Shown: piece after piece, positions 15,314-24,289 of the stretch
How positions within the stretch are numbered: position 1 is the stretch's first letter
How the letters are laid out: each line of letters starts with the position of its first letter
Assembly: GCF_050875635.1 (NCBI RefSeq)
Contig: NZ_JBPAOH010000015.1
Location: 1-64,000 of the forward strand
Direction of reading: 5' to 3'
DNA: 64,000 bases
DNA from: Hassallia sp050875635
GTDB lineage: Bacteria; Cyanobacteriota; Cyanobacteriia; Cyanobacteriales; Nostocaceae
Notes under the pieces: model-generated
What the model was told of the DNA's origin: nothing
What the model saw: only the letters and a program-made list of their open reading frames with translations
Database searches by the model: none
Made by a program: the position numbers and the translations under genes

Positions 15314-17326
15314 CTAATCGGCAAAACGAGGTGTCATACAATAGGGACAATCTAGCCATTCCGGTTTTAGTTCGGCGCTACAAGTTCGGCAAGTAAGACC
15401 GCTTTTGCGTTTGGCTTTTAACTCTGCTTCTAAACCTGTATCGGTGAAAGTTACACGTTCGACTTCTTCTAAAGTGGTTTGTCCTTGACGCACTAAATCC
15501 AAGCTGTAAGCCAGCAAAGTTTTCATTCCCTCTTCTACTGCAACTTCTTTAATGCGTTCTGTTGGTGCTTCTTCGTTAATTAAGGTTTGCAGCTTTTCGG
15601 TGATTCGCATAACTTCATAAACACCGCAACGTCCCTTGTAGCCATTGCCGTTACAAGTTGGGCAAATATGACCTTTAGAACTAGCTTGTTGAATTTCCTC
15701 TGATGTCAAGGAGTTTGCTTTGTAGAAAGTTATACCGACATCTTGAGAAGCGGATAGACCATAGCGGGCTAATTCTTCGGGTGTGGGAGTATAGGGAATG
15801 CGACAATCACCACAAACACGCCGTACTAAACGCTGTGCCAAAACGCCAATGAGAGAACTAGAAACCATGAAAGGTTCAATCCCCATTTCTCCCAAACGAG
15901 CGATCGCACCCGGTGCATCATTAGTATGTAAGGTAGTTAATACTAAGTGACCCGTCAAAGCAGCTTCAATTGCTGTTTTTGCCGTTTCCTTGTCTCGCGT
16001 TTCACCCACCAACAACACATCCGGATCTTGCCGCAAAAATGCCCGCAAAGCCGTGGCAAAATCTAGCCCTTTTTCCCGAATTACCTGCACCTGAGTAATC
16101 CCCGCCAAGCTATACTCAATCGGGTCTTCTACAGTACTAATATTAATTCCCGGTGTGTTGCGTTCTGCCAGTGCTGAATACAGTGTTGTTGTTTTACCAG
16201 AACCAGTTGGTCCTGTTACCAAAATCAGACCAAACGGACGGCTAACCATTTCATGGACAATCTGCAAACTTTCAGGATCGGCAATTAACTTATCCAATCC
16301 TAGTTGTGTAGAGGAGTTATCCAAAATCCGCAACACGACCTTTTCCCCGTAGCGACTGGGTAAGGTATTCACCCGAAAGTCAACTTTGCGCCCTTCAAAC
16401 ATCCGCCGAATGCGTCCATCCTGAGGTAAACGCCGTTCGGCAATATCTAAGTTGGCAATAATTTTAAACCGAGCCGTCACCGCCGGAATGATTTTTTTCG
16501 GCAGAGGGTCAAAAGCCTGATTCAACACTCCATCCTTACGAAAACGAATGCGTAAGTTTTCTTCTTGCGGCTCAACGTGAATGTCAGAAACCTTCTCATG
16601 CAAAGCTTTGGCAAGAATTCTATTGACCAAGTTGATAACTGGTGCATCTTCTGCACCCTTCATCGCTGCCCCCAAATCAGCTTCCATATCATCAGGGGCA
16701 TCGTCTAAGTCAAGATTTCCCAGATTTTCTAAGTCTTGATTAATGTCTGTAGACTTTTGTTTTTCCAGGTGCTTTTGCTTAACAGCTAGTTCATCCAAAT
16801 ATTGATTGATTAGCTGCTGGTAGTCCTCCTGGGTAATTACCATGCGCTGCAATGCCAAGCCTTGCGGACGCAAAATGCGATTCAAATCATCCGAAGCCTC
16901 TAGATTATCCGGATCGACCATCGCCACTAACACCGAGGGCGGGTTTTGGTCTTCATGTTTTGACAGCGGCACTAAGCGATGGCGACGACAGGTATCCGCT
17001 GGAATGAGGGTATCAATCAGCTTTCCTACCGTGCTGCTGCCTACTTGACTAACTTCCGGATCGATAAACTCAACACCGTATAGTATTTTAAGTTCAAATA
17101 ACTGCTGTTTTTTATACTGTCTGAGCAACTCAGGTGATAGTTGTTGCCCAGAGATTGACTCAAGTACTTCTGTTAAGGGTACGCCAGACTTGCGGCTTTC
17201 AATAAGCGCTTGTCTCATCTGTTCGCTATTGACATAGCCAGATTGCACAAGTTTATTGCCGAAAGGCGAAAATTCTGTTCTTGTAGTAAGAGCGGTACTG
17301 CGCCGTTGTTGTGACGAGTAAGTCAT
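15314..17326 (-). CDS. pilB: Type IV pilus assembly ATPase PilB
   Basis: A 670-residue GspE/PilB ATPase that drives pilus extension. It shows an N-terminal MshEN-type region, a linker rich in acidic residues (about 200-225), Walker A GPTGSGKTTTLYS near residue 370, DPIEYS, DPDVLLVGETRD, HTNDAPGAI, and the tetracysteine zinc loop CGDC...CPTC. It also has an extra C-terminal CxxC pair (CRTC and CPYC, last 35 residues), typical of cyanobacterial PilB. It is the first gene of the pil operon. It is divergent from grpE, with 675 bases of repeats between. Confidence 0.95.
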   Translation of the reverse strand: MTYSSQQRRSTALTTRTEFSPFGNKLVQSGYVNSEQMRQALIESRKSGVPLTEVLESISGQQLSPELLRQYKKQQLFELKILYGVEFIDPEVSQVGSSTVGKLIDTLIPADTCRRHRLVPLSKHEDQNPPSVLVAMVDPDNLEASDDLNRILRPQGLALQRMVITQEDYQQLINQYLDELAVKQKHLEKQKSTDINQDLENLGNLDLDDAPDDMEADLGAAMKGAEDAPVINLVNRILAKALHEKVSDIHVEPQEENLRIRFRKDGVLNQAFDPLPKKIIPAVTARFKIIANLDIAERRLPQDGRIRRMFEGRKVDFRVNTLPSRYGEKVVLRILDNSSTQLGLDKLIADPESLQIVHEMVSRPFGLILVTGPTGSGKTTTLYSALAERNTPGINISTVEDPIEYSLAGITQVQVIREKGLDFATALRAFLRQDPDVLLVGETRDKETAKTAIEAALTGHLVLTTLHTNDAPGAIARLGEMGIEPFMVSSSLIGVLAQRLVRRVCGDCRIPYTPTPEELARYGLSASQDVGITFYKANSLTSEEIQQASSKGHICPTCNGNGYKGRCGVYEVMRITEKLQTLINEEAPTERIKEVAVEEGMKTLLAYSLDLVRQGQTTLEEVERVTFTDTGLEAELKAKRKSGLTCRTCSAELKPEWLDCPYCMTPRFAD

Positions 17327-17409
17327 AAGTGAGCAATGAGTAGCGGAAACCTCTGGTTAAAGTATTCCCAATCTGGCGAAGAGAATTCTCATGCTTAGTT
17401 GCTGAATTT

Positions 17410-17740
17410 TTACAAATTGAAAATTGGGCAATGGGCATTGGGCAATGGGAATTGGGAATTGGTAATTGGTGAGCCAGTGCGTTGGTTTTGCAGTGCGTTG
17501 CCTATTTTCCACTCGCCACTGCGTTGCGGAGGAACAGACCGTTGAAGCATGTGGCGTCCCCGTTGTAGCACCTGCCGTCGGGTCTCCCGACAGTCACGCA
17601 ACTGGCTCTAGAGTTGGGTAATTGGTAATTGTCCCCCTGCTCCCCCTTGTCTCCCTAGTCTCCCTGCAAGAAAGCCCATTGCCCGATGCCCATTGCCCGA
17701 TGCCCCATGCCCCATTCCCCATTCCCTATTCCCTACCTTT
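17410..17740. repeat. Repeat-filled pilB-grpE intergenic region
   Basis: Begins with heptamer-like GGGCAATGGGCATT units (17424-17460), continues with a composite element sharing GCGTTGCGGAGG, CCGTTGAAGCA and CACCTGCCGTC with 1249-1385, and ends with GCCCATTGCCCGATG units (17660-17735). Frames crossing it are repeat translations. The remaining 17741-18001 stretch is ordinary sequence that should hold the grpE promoter. No CIRCE-type inverted repeat is visible there. Confidence 0.85.
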
Positions 17741-18001
17741 TTCATTCGGAATGCCGCCATTGGTGCGTCTGGGCTAAGGCGATCGCCATTTGTCACAATA
17801 GAGGACGGTGAGATTGCTTCAAATGAAAATTTCGGCAAAAAATACGCCTCACAGTCAGCGCCAAGTACATTTAACGGCTGTTACTATGTGGGGACTAATT
17901 GCCGTAAATACCATTTGGAATGATTAGACAATAATGGAAGAGGATAAACAAATAAACAATATAAGCCATCTTTTAGGATGAACACAGAGGTAAAGTAAGC
18001 A

Positions 18002-18670
18002 ATGATGAGCGAGTCCCCAGCCCAAATGAACTATAACGAATCTGGTAGCGAGGTTACTGAGCAAGTGACAGCCCAAACCAATACATCAGCAGAGACAGAC
18101 ACACTCATAAATGGTACTGCTGGAACTCCGCAGACTATAACTGATACAGCCGCATTAGCAGAAATGACTCAACAAATAGAGTCACTGAAAGCGCAATTAG
18201 AAGAGCGCAACACCCAATATATGCGGATTGGGGCAGATTTTGAGAATTATCGCAAACGCACCAGCAAGGAAAAAGAAGAGCTTGACTTGCTGGTGAAGCG
18301 GAATACGATTACGGAATTACTGCCAGTAGTTGATAATTTTGAACGGGCAAGAGCACATCTCAAACCGCAAACTGAGGGTGAATTGACAATTCATAAAAGT
18401 TATCAAGGTGTCTACAAGCAACTAGTAGATTGCTTGAAACGCTTGGGTGTGTCACCTATGCGACCCGAAGGTCAAGAATTCGATCCGAACTTGCACGAAG
18501 CAGTAATGCGCGAACCTACGGATGAACATCCAGAAGGAACAGTGTTAGAAGAGTTAGTGCGCGGATATTATTTGGGCGATCGCGTGCTTCGCCATGCAAT
18601 GGTCAAAGTCGCTGCTCCGAAAGAAGACATGCCTCCTATCGAGGAAAATCAGTCTAATTCAGCAATGTAG
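18002..18670 (+). CDS. grpE: Nucleotide exchange factor GrpE
   Basis: A 222-residue GrpE, the ADP-release factor for DnaK. It has an acidic, low-complexity N-terminal extension (about 1-55), a long coiled-coil helix (60-105) containing RIGADFENYRKRTSKE, and the C-terminal beta-wing domain with EGQEFDPNLHEAVM and VLEELVRGYYLGDRVLRHAMVKV (residues about 160-205). Two adjacent ATGs are possible. GAGG at 17987-17990 is closer to the first. It heads the grpE-dnaK-dnaJ block, but a 369-base gap with two hairpins separates it from dnaK. Confidence 0.95.
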   Translation: MMSESPAQMNYNESGSEVTEQVTAQTNTSAETDTLINGTAGTPQTITDTAALAEMTQQIESLKAQLEERNTQYMRIGADFENYRKRTSKEKEELDLLVKRNTITELLPVVDNFERARAHLKPQTEGELTIHKSYQGVYKQLVDCLKRLGVSPMRPEGQEFDPNLHEAVMREPTDEHPEGTVLEELVRGYYLGDRVLRHAMVKVAAPKEDMPPIEENQSNSAM

Positions 18671-18699
18671 TTAAACGAACTTTTTTTTCATTCGTCAAA

Positions 18700-18740
18700 A
18701 GTCAAAAGCAACCCGCCTATAGCACTGGTTGCTTTTGACT
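18700..18740 (+). terminator. Hairpin downstream of grpE
   Basis: AGTCAAAAGCAACC (18700-18713) and GGTTGCTTTTGACT (18727-18740) form a perfect 14-bp stem 30 bases after the grpE stop. There is no clear T-run after it, so it may be an attenuating or stabilising hairpin more than a strong terminator. A T8 run precedes it (18681-18688). Confidence 0.5.
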
Positions 18741-18828
18741 ACTGACTAACTCCTGACTACTGGTAGCTAAAAGTCATTGAACTTCTTGCAAAGGCGAGCA
18801 TCGCATACCCAAACGCTGGACATGAATA

Positions 18829-18899
18829 TTTACGGTTTTCGCTTAACTTACGCGCCTCTTCCATCGGGAGGAGAATGCTTTTTTTGCGAAAACCGTAAA
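18829..18899 (+). promoter_or_regulatory. Long-range stem in the dnaK upstream region
   Basis: TTTACGGTTTTCGC (18829-18842) and GCGAAAACCGTAAA (18886-18899) are perfect 14-bp inverted arms around a 43-base loop that contains a strong Shine-Dalgarno-like GGGAGGAG followed by an ATG and T7. It lies 140 bases before dnaK. It may be a regulatory RNA structure or remnant of a small element. A 77-codon frame crossing it has no recognisable product. Confidence 0.45.
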
Positions 18900-19039
18900 A
18901 AATTTGTCCGTAGTGAAAAAGTTACTCCGCGAAAAATCACGTCTGTAGTTTTGTTAGACAAAAACTTCCACACCAGTCTTGGCAGGAAGCTTATGTCTAC
19001 ATTTTTGTAAGAAGCACTCTGGTAAAAATACCGTTAGTT

Positions 19040-20995
19040 ATGGGAAAAGTTATTGGGATCGACTTAGGCACTACCAATAGTTGCGTCGCAGTATTGGAAG
19101 GTGGTCAACCGATTGTCATTGCCAATTCAGAAGGTGGAAGAACCACTCCTAGTATTCTCGGATTTGGCAAAGGTGGGGAGCGCTTAGTCGGTCAATTGGC
19201 AAAGCGACAAGCAGTTACAAATGCCGAGAACACAATTTACAGTATCAAGCGATTTATTGGTCGTCGTTGGGATGACACCGAAGTAGAACGCGATCGCGTC
19301 CCCTATGCTTGTGTCAAAGGTCGAGATGATACCGTTGATGTGCAAATTCGCGGACGTAACTACACACCGCAAGAAATCTCCGCAATGGTTTTGCAAAAAC
19401 TCAAACAAGATGCGGAAAATTTCTTAGGTGAAACTGTTACCCAGGCAGTAATTACTGTACCAGCATATTTCACAGATGCTCAAAGACAAGCAACTAAAGA
19501 TGCTGGTACAATTGCTGGACTTGAAGTACTGCGAATCATCAATGAACCAACTGCTGCGGCTTTAGCTTTTGGCTTAGACAAGCAAGACACTGAACAGCTA
19601 ATTTTAGTATTTGACTTGGGAGGCGGCACCTTCGACGTATCCATTTTACAACTTGGGGATGGAGTATTTGAAGTTAAGGCGACTTGTGGTAATAACCATC
19701 TAGGTGGAGACGACTTTGATAATGCGATCGTCCGTTGGATGATTCAACACTTCTACAAACAAGAAAAAGTTGACCTTTCCCAAGACAAAATGGCGCTGCA
19801 ACGCTTGCGAGAAGCAGCTGAAAAGGCAAAAATTGAACTTTCCAGCATGGCAAATACTTCAATTAACTTGCCATTTATCACCGCCAATGAAAATGGACCC
19901 AAGCATCTAGAAATGGAACTCAGCCGTTCCAAATTTGAAGAACTGGCGAGCCAATTAATTGAAGCTACTATCGAACCGATGGTTCAAGCGCTCAAAGATG
20001 CAGAGTTGAAACCACAAAACATAGATAAAATTATTTTGGTGGGCGGTTCTACGCGCATTCCCGCAGTTCAAAACGCCCTGATTAGATTTTTCAACGGCAA
20101 AGCACCCGATCGCTCTATCAACCCTGATGAAGCAGTGGCACTCGGCGCTGCTATTCAAGCCGGGGTGTTGGGTGGTGAAGTCGAGAATCTCTTACTTTTG
20201 GATGTTACACCTTTATCGCTGGGATTGGAAACTTTAGGAGAAGTGTTCACTAAAATTATTGAACGCAATACTACAATTCCTACCAGCAAGTCCCAAGTGT
20301 TTTCCACTGCAATTGATGGGCAAACAAGTGTGGAAATTCATGTCCTTCAAGGTGAACGGGCAATGGCAAGGGATAATAAAAGTCTCGGTAAATTCCTTCT
20401 TGCCGGAATTCCCCCCGCATCCCGTGGTGTGCCGCAAATCGAAGTATCATTTGAAATCGATGTCAACGGCATCCTCAAGGTTTCCGCTCAAGACAAAGGC
20501 ACCGGTAGAGAACAAAGTATTCGGATTACCAACACAGGTGGTTTAAGTACCAATGAAGTGGAACGGATGCGGCAAGAAGCGGAAAAGTTTGCAGAACTTG
20601 ATAGAAAACGCATACAACTAGTTGAATTAAAAAACCAAGCGGATACTCTGTTGTTAAGTTACGAATCGACTTTAAAGGATAATGGCAACTTAATTGCCGA
20701 TTCGATGAAAGCTTTGGCTCAGGAAAAAGTCACAAAACTCCAAGCAGCGATAACTCAAGACGGTATCTCACCAGAAGAATTAAAACAGCGCTTGGATGAC
20801 TTTCAACAAACGTTGTTTGCCATTGGTGCCGATGTATACAACCGAGCCACAGTGCCTAGTGATGAAGTTGCCCAGACTTCAGATATTCCTTTTACTCCTG
20901 GTGTTGAACCAGTGAATGGAACGATCGCACCTCAATTCAACTTTGATTTTGAAGACGAGGGTACCTTACAAGCAGATTACGAGGCGATCGATTAA
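19040..20995 (+). CDS. dnaK: Molecular chaperone DnaK (Hsp70)
   Basis: A 651-residue Hsp70. It has the N-terminal nucleotide-binding domain with IGIDLGTTNSCVAV (4-17), the phosphate-2 loop VFDLGGGTFDVSIL and the adenosine motif LVGGSTRIPAV, the linker LLLLDVTPLSLG, then the substrate-binding domain and helical lid. Several Hsp70s exist in cyanobacteria. The sequence around RFIGRRWDDTE and VPYACVKGRDDTVD, and its linkage with grpE and dnaJ, fit the essential DnaK2 type. The C-terminus ends YEAID and lacks the EEVD of eukaryotic forms. It works with GrpE and DnaJ encoded on either side. Confidence 0.96.
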   Translation: MGKVIGIDLGTTNSCVAVLEGGQPIVIANSEGGRTTPSILGFGKGGERLVGQLAKRQAVTNAENTIYSIKRFIGRRWDDTEVERDRVPYACVKGRDDTVDVQIRGRNYTPQEISAMVLQKLKQDAENFLGETVTQAVITVPAYFTDAQRQATKDAGTIAGLEVLRIINEPTAAALAFGLDKQDTEQLILVFDLGGGTFDVSILQLGDGVFEVKATCGNNHLGGDDFDNAIVRWMIQHFYKQEKVDLSQDKMALQRLREAAEKAKIELSSMANTSINLPFITANENGPKHLEMELSRSKFEELASQLIEATIEPMVQALKDAELKPQNIDKIILVGGSTRIPAVQNALIRFFNGKAPDRSINPDEAVALGAAIQAGVLGGEVENLLLLDVTPLSLGLETLGEVFTKIIERNTTIPTSKSQVFSTAIDGQTSVEIHVLQGERAMARDNKSLGKFLLAGIPPASRGVPQIEVSFEIDVNGILKVSAQDKGTGREQSIRITNTGGLSTNEVERMRQEAEKFAELDRKRIQLVELKNQADTLLLSYESTLKDNGNLIADSMKALAQEKVTKLQAAITQDGISPEELKQRLDDFQQTLFAIGADVYNRATVPSDEVAQTSDIPFTPGVEPVNGTIAPQFNFDFEDEGTLQADYEAID

Positions 20996-20998
20996 AGG

Positions 20999-21178
20999 GT
21001 AATTGGGCATTGGGCATTGGGCAATGGGCAATGGGCAATTGTTTAATGGGCAATGGGAACGTGAGAATAAAGTCAAATCTTTTTCCCATACCCCATGCCC
21101 TATGCCCATTGCCCTATGCCCATTGCCCTATGCCCCATGCCCGATGCCCCATTCCCCATTCCCCATTCCCCCGAAACG
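20999..21178. repeat. Heptamer repeat block between dnaK and dnaJ
   Basis: GGGCATT/GGGCAAT units (20999-21055) followed after a short spacer by the opposite-sense CCCATTGCCCTATG and CCCATTCC units (21085-21175), so the two halves could pair into a long stem separating dnaK and dnaJ transcripts. Confidence 0.88.
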
Positions 21179-21607
21179 TGGTGTTGTACCGCAATGGTTT
21201 GTTAGATTGTAGAAGCGAATTACCGTGGACTACACGGTGTGCTATTACAGATGCGATTAAACGTATATGGGGGTTTTCCACACCTCTAGGTGCGGCTAGC
21301 TCCTCTGTTGATCGGCGGGGTTTTCCCATCCTGCGTAGCACAATTGTAAAAGAAACAGCCAATTGGCAGTGAGAAGTTTGAGCAAAAAACTTACCAAAGT
21401 TAGCTTTCTTTAAGCCTGATGCAGGGGAAGTTACTAATTTTGGGTAGATGATTGTCCTATTTTAGGAGCAAAGCATCTCATGCTCAAAATATAAAGACTG
21501 ATTTTTGTCAAAGGTAAAAGGTAAAATCAAGTATTAACAAAAATTAACCTTTGCCTTTTTGAAGTTCTGCCTTCCGCTTTCTACCTTCTAACTTTTACCT
21601 TTGCTAT
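21179..21607. other. Region upstream of dnaJ
   Basis: About 430 gene-free bases. Near the dnaJ start there is an inverted pair, CAAAGGTAAAAGG near 21508 and TTTTACCTTTG near 21594, the latter ending four bases before the dnaJ ATG. No Shine-Dalgarno sequence is visible in front of dnaJ as a result. No other gene or repeat recognised. Confidence 0.5.
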
Positions 21608-22744
21608 ATGGCTCGCGATTATTATGAAATTTTAGGTGTCTCTCGTGATGCCGACAAAGAAGAAATTAAAGGCGCATACCGCCGCCTAGCCCGGAAGTAT
21701 CACCCAGACGTGAACAAAGAACCGGGAGCGGAGGATCGCTTTAAAGAAATTAACCGCGCTTATGAAGTGCTTTCTGAGCCGGAAATGCGAGAACGTTACA
21801 ACCGTTTTGGTGAAGCTGGTGTGTCCGGTGCGGCTGCTGGCGCTGGAGGCTTCCAAGATATGAGCGACATGGGTGGCTTTGCTGATATCTTTGAAAGTAT
21901 TTTCAGTGGCTTCGCAGGGGGGATGGGTGGTCCTTCTACGCAAAGACGGCGCTCAGGTCCGGTGCGAGGTGATGACCTGCGGCTAGACTTGAAGTTAGAT
22001 TTTCGAGAAGCGGTATTTGGCGGTGAAAAAGAAATTCGCATCTCTCATCTAGAAACTTGTGAGGTCTGTACCGGATCTGGTGCTAAACCAGGAACTCGTC
22101 CCCGGACTTGTTCGACTTGTAGCGGTTCGGGTCAAGTACGCCGCGTCACCAGAACGCCTTTTGGCAGCTTTACTCAAGTTTCGACTTGTCCCACCTGTAA
22201 TGGTACGGGGATGGTAATTGAAGACAAGTGTGATGCTTGCGACGGCAAAGGCGCAAATCAAGTAACGAAGAAATTGAAAATTACTATTCCCGCTGGGGTG
22301 GATAATGGGACGCGCTTGCGAATTTCTAATGAAGGAGACGCAGGTCAGCGCAGTGGTCCTGCGGGAGATTTATATGTTTATTTGTTCGTCAATGAGGATG
22401 AGGAATTCCACCGGGATGGAATTAACATTCTCTCGGAAATCAAAATTAGCTACCTCCAGGCGATTTTAGGCTGTCGTTTAGAGGTAAATACGGTAGATGG
22501 TCCGGTGGAATTGATAATTCCGGCAGGAACTCAACCGAATACGGTGATGAAGCTGGAAAATCGCGGTGTACCACGCTTAGGAAATCCTGTAAGTCGAGGC
22601 GACCACATGCTGACGGTGTTAATTGATATTCCCACCAAGGTGATGCCAGATGAGCGAGAATTACTAGAGAAGCTAGCTAAAATTAAAGGAGATCGCACTG
22701 GTAAAGGTGGTCTAGAAGGTTTTTTGGGAAATTTGTTTAAGTAA
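21608..22744 (+). CDS. dnaJ: Chaperone DnaJ (Hsp40, type I)
   Basis: A 378-residue type I J-protein, co-chaperone that stimulates DnaK ATPase. J domain 1-70 with the invariant HPD at 32-34. Gly-rich region (about 72-115). Four zinc-finger repeats CxxCxGxG (CEVCTGSG, CSTCSGSG, CPTCNGTG, CDACDGKG) in the middle. C-terminal substrate-binding domains ending in EGFLGNLFK. The ATG starts without a visible ribosome-binding site. The stop overlaps the following TusA-like start by one base (TAATG), so dnaJ, tusA-like and rsgA form a tightly coupled operon. Confidence 0.96.
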   Translation: MARDYYEILGVSRDADKEEIKGAYRRLARKYHPDVNKEPGAEDRFKEINRAYEVLSEPEMRERYNRFGEAGVSGAAAGAGGFQDMSDMGGFADIFESIFSGFAGGMGGPSTQRRRSGPVRGDDLRLDLKLDFREAVFGGEKEIRISHLETCEVCTGSGAKPGTRPRTCSTCSGSGQVRRVTRTPFGSFTQVSTCPTCNGTGMVIEDKCDACDGKGANQVTKKLKITIPAGVDNGTRLRISNEGDAGQRSGPAGDLYVYLFVNEDEEFHRDGINILSEIKISYLQAILGCRLEVNTVDGPVELIIPAGTQPNTVMKLENRGVPRLGNPVSRGDHMLTVLIDIPTKVMPDERELLEKLAKIKGDRTGKGGLEGFLGNLFK

Positions 22745-22998
22745 TGAGCGTATCTTCCGTCTCAACTCCCGATGCTCAACTCGATTTGCGCGGCACCCCT
22801 TGCCCGATTAATTTTGTGCGGACGAAATTACGTTTAGAACAAATGCCACAAGGAGGTTTGCTAGAAGTCTGGTTAGACCCTGGAGAACCGATTGAGCAAG
22901 TTCCTGATAGTCTGACAATGGCAGGCTATCAAGTGGAACAAATTACAGATTGTGCTGGCTATTTTTCTCTGTTAGTTCGCCGTCCGGTTACTGCCTGA
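22744..22998 (+). CDS. TusA/SirA-family sulfurtransferase-like protein
   Basis: An 84-residue protein of the TusA/SirA family. The signature LDLRGTPCPINFVRTKLRLEQM carries the conserved Cys-Pro at about residues 20-21 that bears a persulfide in characterised TusA. It then follows the usual beta-alpha-beta-alpha-beta-beta order. It overlaps dnaJ at the 5' end and rsgA at the 3' end (TGATG), each by one base, so the three are translationally coupled. The sulfur acceptor, for example tRNA thiolation or molybdenum cofactor, cannot be told from sequence. Confidence 0.88.
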   Translation: MSVSSVSTPDAQLDLRGTPCPINFVRTKLRLEQMPQGGLLEVWLDPGEPIEQVPDSLTMAGYQVEQITDCAGYFSLLVRRPVTA

Positions 22999-24212
22999 TG
23001 AAAGGGGAAGCTTTTTCAACCACTGGGCAGTTGCTGGGTACTGTGTTAGCTGTGCAAGCGAATTTTTATCGAGTGCAGCTGGATTTAAAAGACAAGGAGA
23101 CAAAGAGACAAGGAGACAAGGAGACAAAGAGACAAGGAGACAAGGAGACAAAGAGACAAGGAGACAAGGAGACAAGGAGACAAGGAGAATTTTTGAATAG
23201 TACTCCCCTTGTCTCCCCCTCCCCTTGTCCCCCCCTCCCCCCCTCCTCTCCTCCCCTCCTCCTCTGCACTCGGAGAACGCGGTTGAAGAAAATTGGGCAA
23301 CAGGTGATGGTGGGCGATCGCGTTTTGGTTGAAGAACCAGATTGGGCAGGGGGACGAGGGGCGATCGCTTTTGTTTTACCCCGCGATAGTGAATTAGACC
23401 GTCCGGCGATCGCTAATGTTAATCAAATTCTCTTAGTATTTGCTGTCGCCGATCCACCTTTAGAACCTTATCAACTCAGTCGCTTTTTGGTAAAGGCGGA
23501 ATCTACAGGCTTGGATGTGCTTTTATGCTTAAATAAAGGCGATTTAGTTTCAACTCAAGAACAGTCGGAAATAAGCGATCGCTTGCTTGGTTGGGGTTAT
23601 CAAACGCTATTTATCAGCGTCAATAATAATATAAATATCGACAAACTAAGTTACCAGTTGCAAGACAAAATCACCGTCTTGGCAGGACCTTCAGGAGTTG
23701 GTAAATCCAGCTTGATTAATGCATTAATTCCTAATGCTCAGTTGCGCGTGGGTGAGGTTTCTGGTAAACTATCTCGCGGGCGTCACACCACCCGTCACGT
23801 AGAATTGTTTGAATTACCATTAGGTGGGTTGCTGGCTGATACTCCCGGCTTTAATCAGCCTGATATTGATTGTACGCCGGAAGAATTAATTAATTATTTC
23901 CCAGAAGCAAGGCAGAAATTAGCAGTTGATAGCTGTCGGTTTAGTGATTGCCTGCATCGAGACGAACCTGGTTGTGTAGTTCGGGGTGAGTGGGAACGTT
24001 ATGAGCATTATCTGGAATTTTTAGAGCAAGCGATCGCTCGTCAAACTCAGCTTAACCAACAAGCCGATCCAGAATCTACCCAAAAGTTAAAAACGAAAGG
24101 CAAAGGGCAGACTCAGTACGAACCGAAGCTAGAAAGTAAAAAATATCGTCGTGTTTCCCGCAAGACTCAACAGCAAACATTGCAGGATTTGTATCAGGAT
24201 AGTGAAGAATGA
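22998..24212 (+). CDS. rsgA: Ribosome small-subunit GTPase RsgA with a low-complexity insertion
   Basis: A 404-residue circularly permuted GTPase that acts in late 30S maturation. OB-fold N-terminus (13-30 and 90-125), then GTPase motifs in permuted order: G4 NKGD (179-182), G1 GPSGVGKSS (230-238), G3 DTPG (281-284). C-terminal zinc site Cys313, Cys318, His320, Cys326. Residues 31-88 are a low-complexity insertion inside the OB fold, KETKRQGD repeated about four times followed by a Pro/Ser-rich run, encoded by GGAGACAA octamers. The start is the ATG at 22998 overlapping the tusA-like stop. An upstream in-frame ATG would sit inside that gene and is rejected. Confidence 0.93.
   Translation: MKGEAFSTTGQLLGTVLAVQANFYRVQLDLKDKETKRQGDKETKRQGDKETKRQGDKETRRQGEFLNSTPLVSPSPCPPLPPSSPPLLLCTRRTRLKKIGQQVMVGDRVLVEEPDWAGGRGAIAFVLPRDSELDRPAIANVNQILLVFAVADPPLEPYQLSRFLVKAESTGLDVLLCLNKGDLVSTQEQSEISDRLLGWGYQTLFISVNNNINIDKLSYQLQDKITVLAGPSGVGKSSLINALIPNAQLRVGEVSGKLSRGRHTTRHVELFELPLGGLLADTPGFNQPDIDCTPEELINYFPEARQKLAVDSCRFSDCLHRDEPGCVVRGEWERYEHYLEFLEQAIARQTQLNQQADPESTQKLKTKGKGQTQYEPKLESKKYRRVSRKTQQQTLQDLYQDSEE
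23088..23268. repeat. GGAGACAA octamer array inside rsgA
   Basis: Tandem octamers GGAGACAA/AGAGACAA (23088-23188) with a 24-base higher-order period, hence a multiple of three that keeps the reading frame, followed by a C/T-rich stretch (23203-23268) that resembles the inverse strand of the same repeat family. Other members lie at about 44957-44998 and 48515-48650, both between genes. Confidence 0.92.
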
Positions 24213-24289
24213 AATCAAAGCAGATGTCAAGGCTGGTTACAATAGCATAAAGACAAGAAAGTGCGTAGTTTACCGCCGCAGGCATCGCT

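Noticed and set aside
17741..18001. CIRCE operator for the heat-shock genes
   Set aside because: No TTAGCACTC-N9-GAGTGCTAA inverted repeat is visible upstream of grpE or dnaK.
18777..19010. 77-codon frame between grpE and dnaK
   Set aside because: Crosses a perfect inverted repeat, has no family resemblance, and lies where the dnaK leader is expected.
22950..22997. Upstream start for RsgA
   Set aside because: The extra residues lie inside the TusA-like gene in another frame; the overlapping TGATG at 22996 is the normal coupled start.
22972..23300. Minus-strand frames with CLLVSLSP repeats
   Set aside because: Antisense translation of the GGAGACAA array inside rsgA.
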